64,000 bases of DNA from Odobenus rosmarus divergens (Eukaryota; Chordata; Mammalia; Carnivora; Odobenidae). Positions 32,066 to 42,579 of this stretch are shown one piece after another. Positions within the stretch are counted from its first letter, which is position 1; each line of letters opens with the position of its first letter. A program made the translations under genes and the position numbers. The stretch lies in the NCBI RefSeq assembly GCF_000321225.1, contig NW_004450664.1, positions 1,378,006 to 1,442,005 of the forward strand, in the 5' to 3' direction. Under the pieces are notes generated by a model that saw only the letters and a list, made by a program, of their open reading frames with translations, had not been told where the DNA came from and did no database searches.

Positions 32066-32807
32066 GGGCGCCTGGGTGGCTCAGTTGGTTAAGCAACTGC
32101 CTTCGGCTCAGGTCATGATCCTGGAGTCCCAGGATCGAGTCCCACATCGGGCTCACTNNNNNNNNNNNNNNNNNNNNNNNNNNNNNNNNNNNNNNNNNNN
32201 NNNNNNNNNNNNNNNNNNNNNNNNNNNNNNNNNNNNNNNNNNNNNNNNNNNNNNNNNNNNNNNNNNNNNNNNNNNNNNNNNNNNNNNNNNNNNNNNNNNN
32301 NNNNNNNNNNNNNNNNNNNNNNNNNNNNNNNNNNNNNNNNNNNNNNNNNNNNNNNNNNNNNNNNNNNNNNNNNNNNNNNNNNNNNNNNNNNNNNNNNNNN
32401 NNNNNNNNNNNNNNNNNNNNNNNNNNNNNNNNNNNNNNNNNNNNNNNNNNNNNNNNNNNNNNNNNNNNNNNNNNNNNNNNNNNNNNNNNNNNNNNNNNNN
32501 NNNNNNNNNNNNNNNNNNNNNNNNNNNNNNNNNNNNNNNNNNNNNNNNNNNNNNNNNNNNNNNNNNNNNNNNNNNNNNNNNNNNNNNNNNNNNNNNNNNN
32601 NNNNNNNNNNNNNNNNNNNNNNNNNNNNNNNNNNNNNNNNNNNNNNNNNNNNNNNNNNNNNNNNNNNNNNNNNNNNNNNNNNNNNNNNNNNNNNNNNNNN
32701 NNNNNNNNNNNNNNNNNNNNNNNNNNNNNNNNNNNNNNNNNNNNNNNNNNNNNNNNNATAAATAAATAAAATCTTAAAAAAAAAAAAAGTCTTTAAAAAA
32801 AAAACAA
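32066..32807 (+). mobile_element. Can-SINE type A containing an assembly gap
   Basis: The head and core run to 32157, then 600 N, then an A-rich tail. TSD aaaaaacacaatctc on both sides. Two A-rich tail segments after the gap (32757-32788, 32792-32807) hint at a second, nested SINE hidden in the gap. Confidence 0.88.
32158..32757. other. Assembly gap, 600 N
   Basis: Run of N within a SINE. The true length is unknown. The open frames that read through it are artefacts. Confidence 1.
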
Positions 32808-33082
32808 AAAAACACAATCTCTTCCCTCAAGGAGTTGACCTGCTAGGGGAGCTGGGCGTGTCTCAAAGCAGGGTTGACTCTGGGTACACATAGTAAGGGC
32901 CACCCATCTGAAAAGAGATCTCCTGGATTTTAAATTTAATATTCCCATACTACATAATCCTTTGGTTTAAAGCAACATCTTTCAGTGTGTATTCTTTGGA
33001 GAATTCATTTATTCATTTGACAGGTGTTTACTGCGGGCCTACTCTGTATCTGGCTAAGTGCTGCCTTCAAAAAGTTTCCACC

Positions 33083-33303
33083 AAAAAAAAAAAAAAAAAG
33101 AAAAGAAACGGGCGCCTGGGTGGCTCAGATGGTTAAGCGTCTGCCTTCGGCTCAGGTTGTGGTCCCAGGGTCCTGGGATCGAGCCCCGCATCGGGCTCCC
33201 TGCTCGGCGGGAAGCCTGCTTCCTCCCTCTCCCACTCCCCCTGCTTGTGTTCCCTCTCTCGCTGTGTCTCTCTCTGTCAAATAAATAAATAAAATCTTTA
33301 AAA
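33083..33303 (+). mobile_element. Can-SINE type B with an A-rich leader
   Basis: The SINE body starts at 33110 (gggcgcctgggtgg). Between the left TSD (aaaagtttccacc, matched by aaaaggttccacc on the right) and the head lies a 27-bp A-rich leader with G interruptions. It is therefore part of the insertion or of an earlier one. Confidence 0.9.
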
Positions 33304-33315
33304 GAAAAGGTTCCA

Positions 33316-34329
33316 CCACCAAGTGAATTTGGGAAATATTGGATCAAATGAAGTGGAGGTTTCTTATGCTCATTAACATGTAATATGACCCATGCTGTGC
33401 AGAATTTCTTTTTCATGGGGAACTTGTTTGGGGGGAAGAGCTCATAGGACACATATTGTGCAGTTCACACTTTGATGAAGTACTGAAGGTCCCTCTGTGT
33501 CCCCAGCAAGGGTGGAAGCATGTTGGTGGGGGGCTCATAAAATGGAAGGCTATCCATGCATGTATCACTCAACATCTGAACTAGAACTAGACAGTTTAGC
33601 TCTATCAAAATATTCTTCCCAGAAACTTGATGTAAGGTCATCTCTTTCTTGAGATAGCATTCATTTCAGGATAGAAGTAGAGGATTAGAGGAACTACATT
33701 TTTAAGGTCTTGGGCAAAAAAGCTGCTGGAGCCCACCATAAAGAGCTGTGTCACCTGATTTATTAGAAATAAGGCTATTATTTCTGCGGGTGATGTCTCT
33801 GTTCACAGTCTGCTGGAAGAGAATGGGCCAAAATATACTAATTGGATGAAGTGGAAATTACAGGAATTTGGAAATGGAGCCGATGAAAACACAACCAGCA
33901 CTAATCAAAGGCTAATTATCCTCAACTGGCAAGATGGCCGCCCGGGGGTGTGAGTGACACAGCCAGCAGAGGGGGAGCCGAGACCAGTCCTGGAGGCCAC
34001 TGGCTGAGGGTGGAGGCTTCCAAGAGACTGTTTTCTGTGAGTGTTTCTGATTAGCCAAGACATGTTTCTGGGTTTGCATCCTCTTGTTTACCAGAGGAAG
34101 GGCTGGTTGGGGGGCTGGGGGTTCTGGGCCACAGTGCTGATTGCGGTTAAGAGGATGACAATTTACATTTGTACTGCACTCCCTGGAGGACTCAGAGCTC
34201 TGGGAGGAGTGTTGTTTGCTTCCTCCCTTCCTAACTACATTTTAATGTTAGATGATCAGATTAAGACGAAGGAAAAAGAACCTTACAGAAGGGCCTTGAC
34301 AATGACAGTGGAAGGGAGGAGGGGCTGCG
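33316..34329. other. Unassigned, about 1 kb, with candidate conserved core
   Basis: No repeat recognised. Bases 33770-33945 look unlike repeat DNA and carry aatcaaaggctaattatcc, a TCF/LEF-like ATCAAAG next to a TAATTA homeodomain core. Function is inference. Confidence 0.35.
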
Positions 34330-34510
34330 TGGGAGGACATGAGGGCCAACTAGTTCCCACCATCTCCTCCCCACAGGCTCTGGTCCAGTTCTGCATCCAA
34401 CTGCCTCACCAGCAGCCTCATTGTGGGCTCCAATCAAATCACCCCATTTCTGAAGCAGTCGGGATAGCTCTGTCCAAAGCTCTTCCCAGGACTTGATTTA
34501 AGGCCATCCA
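34330..34510 (+). mobile_element. L2 fragment (weak)
   Basis: ggctctggtccagttctgca, then gaagcagtcgggatagctct, loosely similar to internal L2 sense sequence. Confidence 0.3.
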
Positions 34511-34574
34511 TTCCTTGAGATGGTATCCTTTTTTGGGGGTTTAATTTTGGTAATTTTTTAAACAAATTTTTTAA

Positions 34575-34671
34575 CATTTTTGATTTTTTTTTAAGTAATC
34601 TCTACCCCCAACACGGGGCTCAAACTGACAACCCCCATCAAGAGGCGCACGCACCACCGACTGAGCCAGGA
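34575..34671 (-). mobile_element. Can-SINE, type D
   Basis: Reverse, diverged: taagtaatctctaccccca, acggggctcaaactgacaac, caccgactgagccagg. The head is truncated. Confidence 0.8.
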
Positions 34672-35462
34672 TATAGGATATAATATAGGAAACAGTGAGC
34701 TCCAGCTGAAAGTCAGGGTGGGTTACGGTATAACATGACCCCACCTGGAACTCCCTGAAACAGTAAGGTGAGGATTTCAGAGTGACTCCACATTTACTCT
34801 CAGGTTATCCTAATTCAAGATACGTCCAGAACCCTATCCAGGGTCTGAGATTTCTAGCAAAACCTACACAGAATGGAAGTACTTCAATGAATCTTTCTGA
34901 ATATTTCTGCAAATAAATTACTCGGCTTGTTACTTCCGGCCTTTTTTTTTTTTCAGGCACAGACTGAAATCGCTGAATTTCAACAATGGTAGGAAGGGAG
35001 CTCTTGGAATAATGGGGAAAACTCTGACTTAGGGAGACCAGACTTGGGTCGATGTGGCCAGGTACAAATGGCTAAAGGAAAACCATGCTCCCCTCTTCTC
35101 TTGGGGACCCCATTGCCTGAGGAGTTGGTGGGGAGTCTGGTAGTCTGCTGAAAGGAAGAGGGGGAGACCAGATAGGGCTGATACAGCTTCTGATCAGGCA
35201 ATTTAAGAGCCAGGAGTATTGGTGCACAGATTGAATTTAGGGGAATATAAATCTTAAATTATGAGGAGGCATTGTGTTCCTCTAATCCAGGGCTCCACCC
35301 GAGGCAATTATCTCTGCTCTGCGTTGGTCTGTGCTTGAATGCATCTACTCAGGGGGGCACTGCCTCCCAGGCAGCTCATGTCAGTGGCTAAAAAGTTCCT
35401 TCTTAGATTAGGCCTAGATTTACATCCCGGTAACTTTTACCCTTCAGAATAATAGAAGCAAG
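34672..35462. other. Unassigned sequence, about 800 bp
   Basis: No recognised repeat or exon. A T run sits at 34940-34955. Confidence 0.4.
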
Positions 35463-36058
35463 TACAGTTAACTGTGAACAACAAGGATTTGAACTGCATG
35501 GGTCCACTTATCTATATGCAGATTGTTTTCTTGGATAAATGCAGTGCAGTACTTTAACTGCATTTTTTCTTCCTTAGGATTTTCTCAGTAACGTTTTTTC
35601 CTCTAGCTTATTTTATTGTAAGGAATACAATATATAAGGGGTGCCTGGGTGGCTCAGTTGTTAAGCGTCTGCCTTCGGCTCAGGTCATGATCCCCGAGTC
35701 CTGGGATCGAGCCCTGCATCGAGCCCTGCATCGAGCCCCGCATCGAGCCCCGCATCGGGCTCCCTGCTCGGCGGGAAGCCTGCTTCTCCCTCCCCCACTC
35801 CCCCTGCTTTTGTTCCCTCTCTCGCTGTCTCTCTCTCTGTGTCAGGTAAATAAGTAAAATCTTAAAAAAAAAAAAACAAAGAATACAATATATATAATAC
35901 AAATAACATACAAAATATTTATGCTTTATGCTACCGGTAAGGCTTTCAGTCAACAGTGGGCTATTAGTTCAGTTTTGGGGGAATCAAAAATTATACATGG
36001 ATTTTCAACTGTGGGGGGTTGGGAGCATGGCCCCTAACCCCTGTGCTAAGAGTCAACT
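35463..36058. mobile_element. MER2-like Tigger non-autonomous DNA transposon
   Basis: The left end (acagttaactgtgaacaaca, atttgaactgcatgggtcca) and right end (ggcccctaacccctgtgct, then agagtcaact) are inverted repeats typical of MER2 (TcMar-Tigger). The internal sequence attttattgtaaggaatac fits too. With the SINE removed it is about 340 bp, near MER2 length. Confidence 0.82.
35637..35880 (+). mobile_element. Can-SINE type B inside MER2, with internal tandem repeat
   Basis: Flanked by perfect 14-bp TSD gaatacaatatata (35623-35636, 35881-35894). It carries four to five copies of a 12-bp unit, atcgagcccYgc, at 35707-35757, which makes it longer than its relatives. Confidence 0.97.
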
Positions 36059-36420
36059 TCCTATTTCCTTCTACACCATTGCCTTCCCAGTAGTTGAAGA
36101 TAGAAACCAGTCCTTATCAGTATTCTCTGCTCAGGTGAAGGCAACGAAATAAGTGCTGACCAAGTGTGCGTGGGGTTAGGAGCATCCCTACCAACCCCAA
36201 CTAGGAAAAAAATTCCAGATGTAAATCTTGAAGTAATTTTCCTGACCAAATCTGTCAGGAGACACAAATATTAAACTACCAGTGATAATATTCGGAAAAA
36301 ATAGTGTCGTTTTAAAGATCTTGTTCCCTATTCCTGTCAAACCTCTGAAGTAAAGATTATGGAAGATTCTTAAAAAAAGACAAGGAAAAAATATTTGCAA
36401 AGTATAGGGTCAAGATATTA

Positions 36421-36536
36421 TTCCTTTTTGTTTTAATTTTTATTTTAAGTAGGCTCCACGCTCAACATGGGGCTTGAACTCATGACCCTGAGATTGAGAG
36501 TCATACGCTCTACCGACTGAGCCAGCCAGGCGCCCC
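36421..36536 (-). mobile_element. Can-SINE, type D
   Basis: Well preserved short copy: taagtaggctccacgctcaa, gattgagagtcatacgctct, accgactgagccagccagg. It looks close to a tRNA-Lys gene in its head. TSD about aagatat. Confidence 0.9.
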
Positions 36537-36589
36537 GAAGATATACTATTTTGATAAAGTGCTCTTATACATCTGTGTATTTAATGGGC

Positions 36590-36770
36590 AAACAACAGCT
36601 AACTGATGTTATTCTCACGAGCCAGGGTGATTTGCATGTATAAAGTCACTGAATTCTTACGGTGACTCCATGAGTTACATGTTATCCCATTTTACAGATG
36701 CAGAAACTGAGGTGCAGTTACTTGCTCGGGATCAAACAGCTGACCAGTGAGACAGGAGTGGAGCCTAGGC
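36590..36770 (-). mobile_element. MIR
   Basis: Reverse MIR: tatcccattttacagatgca, gaaactgaggtgcagttact, tgctcgggatcaaacagctg. Confidence 0.8.
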
Positions 36771-36904
36771 CGTCCCTGACTACTCCATGGGGCTGCCTCT
36801 TGGGAATAGTGAGGTAGCCGGAGAAGAGACACTGATAGGGAAAAAAGAGAAGCCCTAGAAGTAGTTAGGGGCATGCGGGTGAGGCCCTGAGATACCATCT
36901 CTTT

Positions 36905-37500
36905 AGAACCTTCAAAAGAAAACCTCTGGTATCGTGAAGTCGCAGAGAAATAAGCACTTGCATGTGCTGCTGGTGATTTGTAGCCTTTCTGAAGAGAGAG
37001 ATTAGCATCAGGCACCCCAAGATGTGCATGTCTTTTGATTCAGAAGGGCTCTTTGTAAGAAATTATCCTGAAGAAATACATAAGAATGTCTACAAAGGTT
37101 TAGTTACAAAGAAAGGCACAGTGGTTATGGCGGAGTCACTGTGGTATAGAAAAGTTAGAAAAAAAAATCCCAATTTTCAAGCCTGGGAGATTGATTAAAC
37201 TGGGCAGGGCACATTCATGGTGCAGGACACCAGGGCACCCATAGAAAAATGTGTAGAAGAATTTTGAATACATGGCAATCTGTATATGATATAAGTGAAA
37301 AAACTCTAGGTTTCAATGTAAGAACAAACTGCTATTTTCTCCTTTTTGGTAATTAAAGAAATGTTTATATATGCAGTGAGAAATGAGTGTAAAGATACAC
37401 GCCAAGTTGTAAATAACGATTACCTCTTAAGTAATGGCAATTTTAATTCTCTTCTTCAAGCCTATTGTATTTACACTTCCTTCTGAGTTGAACACATAAA
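36905..37500 (+). mobile_element. Old L1 (L1ME/HAL1-like) 3' region
   Basis: Contains ttgtagcctttctgaagaga, ttatcctgaagaaatacata and agaatgtctacaaaggttta. Further on come gattgattaaactgggcagg and aaataacgattacctctta. This order is that of old L1M 3' ends. No open frame survives. Confidence 0.6.
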
Positions 37501-38589
37501 AATCTAGTAATAAAGTAATAGGCAAATAAAAGTTATTTTTAATTAAAAATGGGAAGGCAAGAATAAGCAGAAAATTCCAAAATGAAGAACCCTACTGGGA
37601 GTCTCCTATCCTCCATGGCCCCTTGTCAGTGTCCACAGGGGATCTCTGAAAAATGGTGATTATAGTTTTGTCTCGCCATTAAAACAAAAATCCCATCAGG
37701 ATGCAGTAATTTTCTTGTAAAGGAGAGAGGTGTTGGTGAGGGAATCACGAGTCAAATGAGTTTTTCCTCTCCCTTAAATGTGTCCACGAGAGTTTCATAC
37801 CTGAGTATGAAATCCCTTGAGAAGAACAAGGATGTGTTTAGTTTCTGTCTCAGCCACCATTTCTAAAGAGGTTCAGACGTCCCTGTCACCCCCCAGGACA
37901 GCCCCCTTCATGCGGACTGAGGGTCTCCAGGCACATTCCCCTTCAGAATGGGATGCTGCCATCCTTTAGCAGGTGTCCCCTAAAGTGTCTGCAGTGCAGG
38001 GATGTGCGTGGCCCCCAGCAGCACACATAGTGCCTTTGTGCACTACCAATGCCTCCAAGCGTGAAGGGCTGACGGCAGTTTTCTGGACAGCTTGAGGCAG
38101 CAAGAACCAGGTCCAGGCTGAGGCCTGCCGGGAGGAGCGCTCTTTCTCCCTGGCCAAAGAAGAGAGATCCATTTCCTGTGGGGCTCGGAGGGTCCACACC
38201 ACTGCTGAGCTCCTCTCCAGGGCTCTAAACCCTGGAGTGCCAGGAACAGTAACTCAGAAATCTCCTTTCTGCCTAGGCATCCTCCTCTTTCCTCCCTGGG
38301 GCATTAAAGTTTGAGAGAGAGAGAGAGAGGTGTTTTAAGCCCAAATATGGTAATTTAATGGCATTCTTCAAAAGGACATGATTTTTTACAAGTCTCAAAG
38401 ACTATCAATATTATCTGAATATCCTAAGGCAGGAAAGTCAAACCTATAGACGATTTAGTCTTCTTGGCAGATGAAGTGAATGGTTTTCTTGCTTGGACTT
38501 GCCAGAAGCACGAGCAGAACGAGCCCTGGGTATTGGGATTCCCCACTGCTCCCCCCACCATCTGGTGTGGTTCCATTTCCCTTACTTAT
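37501..38589. other. Unassigned region, about 1.1 kb
   Basis: No repeat recognised apart from a (GA)n run at 38312-38330. No exon identified. Confidence 0.4.
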
Positions 38590-38760
38590 TCCCCATTTCC
38601 ACTGTGGGTATCATCATCCACACAGTTCCCCAAACTAGAAACTTGGCCTCACTCCTCAGCAAGGCCAACCTCCACTCCAGTAACCAAGCCTGCCGATTCT
38701 ACCTCCACCATCCTTGGGACATATCACCTTCTCTGACATTGCCCTGGTTTAGGCTTTCTT
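38590..38760 (+). mobile_element. L2 fragment
   Basis: Sense L2 internal part: cagtaaccaagcctgccgat, then tctacctccaccatccttgg. Confidence 0.5.
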
Positions 38761-38942
38761 TTTGTGTTTTATCTTCCTATAAAATATAAGTTTAAAAGCT
38801 AAGAAAGAAACTGCTTCTAGTTCATCTTTGGAATGAGAGAGAGTTTGTCCTCAATCAGAGTAGCACGTCCGGCAGCAGAGACTTCCTATAATTATAAAGT
38901 AGGATGTAGGGAGAGCAGTCTTGCAAACAGATGAGTAATTGA

Positions 38943-39146
38943 GGGGCGCCTGGGTGGCTCAGTTGGTTAAGCGACGGCCTTCAGCTCAGGTCATGATCCT
39001 GGAGTCCCGGGATCGAGTCCCGCGTCGGGCTCCCTGCTCAGCAGGGAGTCTGCTTCTCCCTCTGACCCTCTTCCCTCTCGTGCTCTCTATCTCTCATTCT
39101 CTCTCTCTCAAATAAATAAATAAAATCTTTAAAAAAAAACACAAAA
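38943..39146 (+). mobile_element. Can-SINE type A, perfect 18-bp TSD
   Basis: Flanked by aaacagatgagtaattga (38925-38942, 39147-39164), the longest perfect TSD in the window. Near-consensus sequence suggests a young insertion. Confidence 0.98.
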
Positions 39147-39164
39147 AAACAGATGAGTAATTGA

Positions 39165-39574
39165 GGAAGATAAAGTAATAACTGGTGAACAGCAGTAAGA
39201 GATAAATCAGGGTCTGACAGCATCATTTAAAATGGACCAAATCAATGTGTTTTGTAGCTTACACATATTTGTCTCACTATGGCAGGGCACTGTGCGAGGC
39301 TGTGTGTTTAGCGAACAGAACCCCGAGATAAGAACAAGGCTGGCCGGCGTGAAGGTCGCAGGAAAGAAGGTGGATGGCTCACAGAGCCCAAGGTGGCAGA
39401 TGAATAGGGCTGCCAAGGGCGGCAGAGAAAACCAAAGAAACCAGCCTGGACCCACAAGACTGGATTGGACTGAGAAATTGGAATGCAGAGATGCAAGCAA
39501 ACACACAGGCCAGGGCGCGGGAGAAGAGGGCCATTCAGAGAGACCTCCGATCCCTGCAAAGGCAGCCTTGTCTT
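39165..39574. other. Unassigned sequence
   Basis: No recognised repeat. Overlapping short frames on both strands without domains. Confidence 0.35.
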
Positions 39575-39840
39575 AGCCGTTCCTGCTGCCTGAAATGCTC
39601 CTCCCCCTGAATTAGGCATGAAGTCCTCCGTGACCACTCAGTGTGAAATAGCCCAGGTCCTCTATCCATCACCCTGTTGGATTTCTCTGACAAGCACTTA
39701 CCATTCCCTGTTACTTTCTCGCTCCTTTGTTAGTTTTTTCTGTGTCTCCCAGCAAGGATGTGAGCTCATCTCGGGCAGCAGAGTCTGGGACTGCAAGGCA
39801 CGCAGTAGGTGCTCAATAAACAGTACTGAATGACTGATGG
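39575..39840 (+). mobile_element. L2
   Basis: Sense L2 3' end: cgttcctgctgcctgaaatg, gcaaggatgtgagctcatct, gcacgcagtaggtgctcaat. Confidence 0.8.
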
Positions 39841-40700
39841 AGCCCTTGCCTGCGTCCACCCCTCCCACTCATCCTTGCATTACCAAGGGCATGGCTGCCT
39901 GTGAGGTAGGAAACTGACACCTAATTCATCCTATCTACGTTTTGATGCTGAATATATTAACACCGACCTGTCGATCTCAAGTCCTTCCCTCACCTACAGG
40001 TCAGACACGTATCCCTCACTTTTCCCCAACAAACCCTCCTAATCGGCCCCCTTCATCATCTCATCATTCTCATGGGCTGTGGGCAGCCCAACCTCCCTGC
40101 GTGCACACGGTGTCCTCAACACTGCAGTGCTCCCTCTTTCCCGGGCTGCTTAAATCTGACTGCGTTTCAGATTCCAGTCCAAATTTCCCTTAAGATTCTC
40201 ATGAACACTCCAGCCCACAGGATTTCTCCTTTCACGGACCTGCAAAACTTTCTGTGTGTTTCACGCTATATATATGTTCCTACTTAATGTTAGGAGCATA
40301 TTGTTTCACGGAGGCTAGTGCTCTTTCCCCAGCACGATTCCCCACGTGCAAGCAGGGTACCCTAAGTAACCCACCTTCTTACTTCCCAAAGCCCCTCCCA
40401 CAAAGCTGGACACAGAAACCAGACGTGTAGCGTCGAGATGACACTGGATGGAACTTCCCGAGACAGAACACGTAACTGCCCGTCTTTGTCACTTCCCTGT
40501 GCTCCAGCCACAGCCCGCCCCAACACACAACTAGTGAAGGCTTGTTCTAAACCCGATGTGGAACTCACCCCATGCAGTGGACTTCTGCGGTTTTCTCACT
40601 GCCTTAAACTCACTTCTCCACGCTCCAGGTACAATTTTAGAGGCTGGGATTTGGGAATCTTTCCCCTTTTCCATTCTCAGCCGATTTGGATCCTAAAACT
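39841..40700. other. Unassigned, about 860 bp
   Basis: C/T-rich. 39950-40280 might be diverged L2 sense sequence but is not clear. No exon recognised. Confidence 0.35.
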
Positions 40701-40833
40701 AGGGTGACCACAAAAACCTCATTATTCAAACTGGACACTTAAAAGTAAAAGGGGGGCCCTACGCATAATTCTGCCAGGTCCAAAGGTGTAAGCCAGGCTC
40801 ATCCTGGGCAAGGTGGGGCATTTTGTCACTCTG
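40701..40833. mobile_element. Small DNA transposon (MER-type)
   Basis: Starts agggtgaccacaaaaacc and ends with the complement-like ggcattttgtcactct. The internal ccaaactggacac-like stretch (ttcaaactggacacttaa) fits a known 130-bp mammalian MITE whose name I cannot fix from memory. Confidence 0.5.
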
Positions 40834-40859
40834 TTTGGAGCTGACTCTACACCGGGGGC

Positions 40860-41330
40860 CTGGAGTGTCCTGTGGTGCAAGTCGGCCAGTGACAGCCTCA
40901 CACTGCCCCAGCACAGCGCCTGCTCCAGGGACAGGCCCATGACTCCTCAAAGCCAGTGAGACACCCGGAGGATTCTGCTGATAATTCCGGAATGACGGCA
41001 GAGGCTCCTCCCCACTGTCTTGTTTGGAGTGGTTTTGAGGCCTGGAGCTACAACACTCCTCTTGGGAGCCCAAGAAAAGGCCTTTGCTCTTGGGATGCTC
41101 GGTCTTGGATCTCCGTGTTGTAAAAACCTCAGCCACGAGAAGAGGCGACAGGCGCGCACTCTGGCCGACAGTCCCCGCTGAGTCAACCGCCAGCACGACC
41201 GCCTGCTGTGTGAGTGTGTCCTCCTGGACGTGCTGTCATAGAATCATGACACGTAATATATACGGTTTCTAAGCCACTACGTTTGGGGGTGGTTTGTTAC
41301 GTAGCAGGAGATAACCAGAATAAAGGAGAT
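40860..41330 (+). mobile_element. MLT1-type MaLR LTR
   Basis: The sense 3' end is clear: tacggtttctaagccactac, gtttgggggtggtttgttac, gtagcaggagataacc. The left part (ctcttgggatgctcggtctt) also fits MLT1, but the 5' edge is uncertain. Confidence 0.65.
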
Positions 41331-41799
41331 GGAGGAGGAGTAAGCATGAGCCCTTTTGGGCTTTCTGGAGTGAGCCACAGTATTTCTGCTTTCATGTCAT
41401 TAGCCAAAACTGCTAAGGCGGCTGAGAGCTATAGTCGTCCAGCCTACTAATGGCGACCTACTGAGCCATTGGGGCTCTACAGGAAGGACAGAGGGCATCT
41501 GGGGAGATAGGCAGCAGTCTACCGCATAGCTTTTCTGCATGTTTAAAACTTTTGCAGTGTTCAAGTTTATCTCCCTCCCTATCACTCTCAGTAGGTGAGA
41601 TACTGAGGCTATCTCCCTCCACCTCAAGACCCTTGCATCTCTGCCCGTTCTCTCCTCTCTTGCTCAAGGCCACTCCCTTGCTCTTGATCCTCTTTCCCCA
41701 CAGTCTAGCACTAGGCTCCGTCTATTATCTCTCTCATTCTCGACCTCATATACTCTGGGGTACCCGGGGAGCAAACCGGGAGCAGTGGCAGAGGCCAAC
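41331..41799. other. Unassigned sequence
   Basis: No recognised repeat or exon. Confidence 0.35.
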
Positions 41800-42215
41800 A
41801 GTGGGGGACCCACCTGGAAAGGGTGGTTGAGGAGGGCTTCCGTAAAGAGGTGACATTTAGGTCAAGACCTAAAGTGGGAGGAGGGTCCATCATCGTGTGA
41901 AGAGTCGGGGTGGCCAGGGTGGGAGTGGCGGCAGGGAAGTGTTCACGCAGAGAAGTGCTACATTTGAAGGCAAAGAGTTAGCCTTTTGGGGGAAATGAAA
42001 GAAGAGATGTATATGAGTGTTGTGGGCAAGTGGGAGCGGGGAGAGGCCCTATGTGAAGGAAGAGGGGTAAGCGGTGGCCAGATCCAACGGGGCTTTGAGA
42101 CGATCAGAGGAGCTGGACCTCACTTGAAAGGTAACGGAACATGGTGGATATGTGGTGAGGAATAAAACGGACATTGTTCCTTATTCCCATTGAGCTTACA
42201 TTCTAGGATACTCTA
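41800..42215 (-). mobile_element. L2
   Basis: Reverse L2: ggaggagggcttccgtaaag, aggtgacatttaggtcaaga and gaagaggggtaagcggtggc. The end is ttccttattcccattgagct, then tacattctagg. Confidence 0.75.
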
Positions 42216-42345
42216 AGAATCTTACAAGTGACAAAGGATCACACTTGGAGCTTTGAGGCATACAGTCTTCGAGTTCTTGGAGGAAGGTCTTTGAGCTCCT
42301 GGAGGAATACGGGTATGTTCTTGGGAGTTTGATAAAGCTCCATGA

Positions 42346-42565
42346 GGGGCGCCTGGGTGGGTGGCTCAGTCGTTAAGCGTCTGCCTTCGGCTCAGGTCGT
42401 GATCCCAGGGTCCTGGGATCGAGTCCCACATCGGGCTCCCTCCTTGGGGGGAAGCCCGTTTCTCCCTCTCCCACTCCCCCTGCTTGCGTTCCCTCACTCG
42501 CTGTCTCTGTCTCTGTCAAATAAATGAATAAAATCTTTAAAAAAAAAAAGAAAGAAAGAAAAGAA
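42346..42565 (+). mobile_element. Can-SINE, type B
   Basis: Full-length. TSD aaagctccatgag. The head has a 4-bp duplication (gggtgggtggctcag). The tail has grown into an (aaag)n run. Confidence 0.95.
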
Positions 42566-42579
42566 AAAGCTCCATGAGA

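Larger units (their letters stand above)
31930..33082 (-). mobile_element. L2, interrupted by SINEs and a gap
   Basis: Reverse L2 pieces at 31930-32050 (cgcacactaggcaccaggca), 32815-32870 (tcttccctcaaggagttgac) and 33000-33082 (ttactgcgggcctactctgt). The last may be a second L2 end. Orientation is the same in all pieces. Confidence 0.55.

Noticed and set aside
32076..32817. Frames of 229 and 234 residues across the first gap
   Set aside because: Composed of N and SINE sequence.
34041..34496. 151-residue plus-strand frame
   Set aside because: No recognisable domain, no splice context, ends in L2-like sequence.
36421..36536. tRNA-Lys-like sequence in a type D SINE, as a possible tRNA gene
   Set aside because: It is followed by SINE body and flanked by a TSD. 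Many similar copies exist, and the cloverleaf is not intact.
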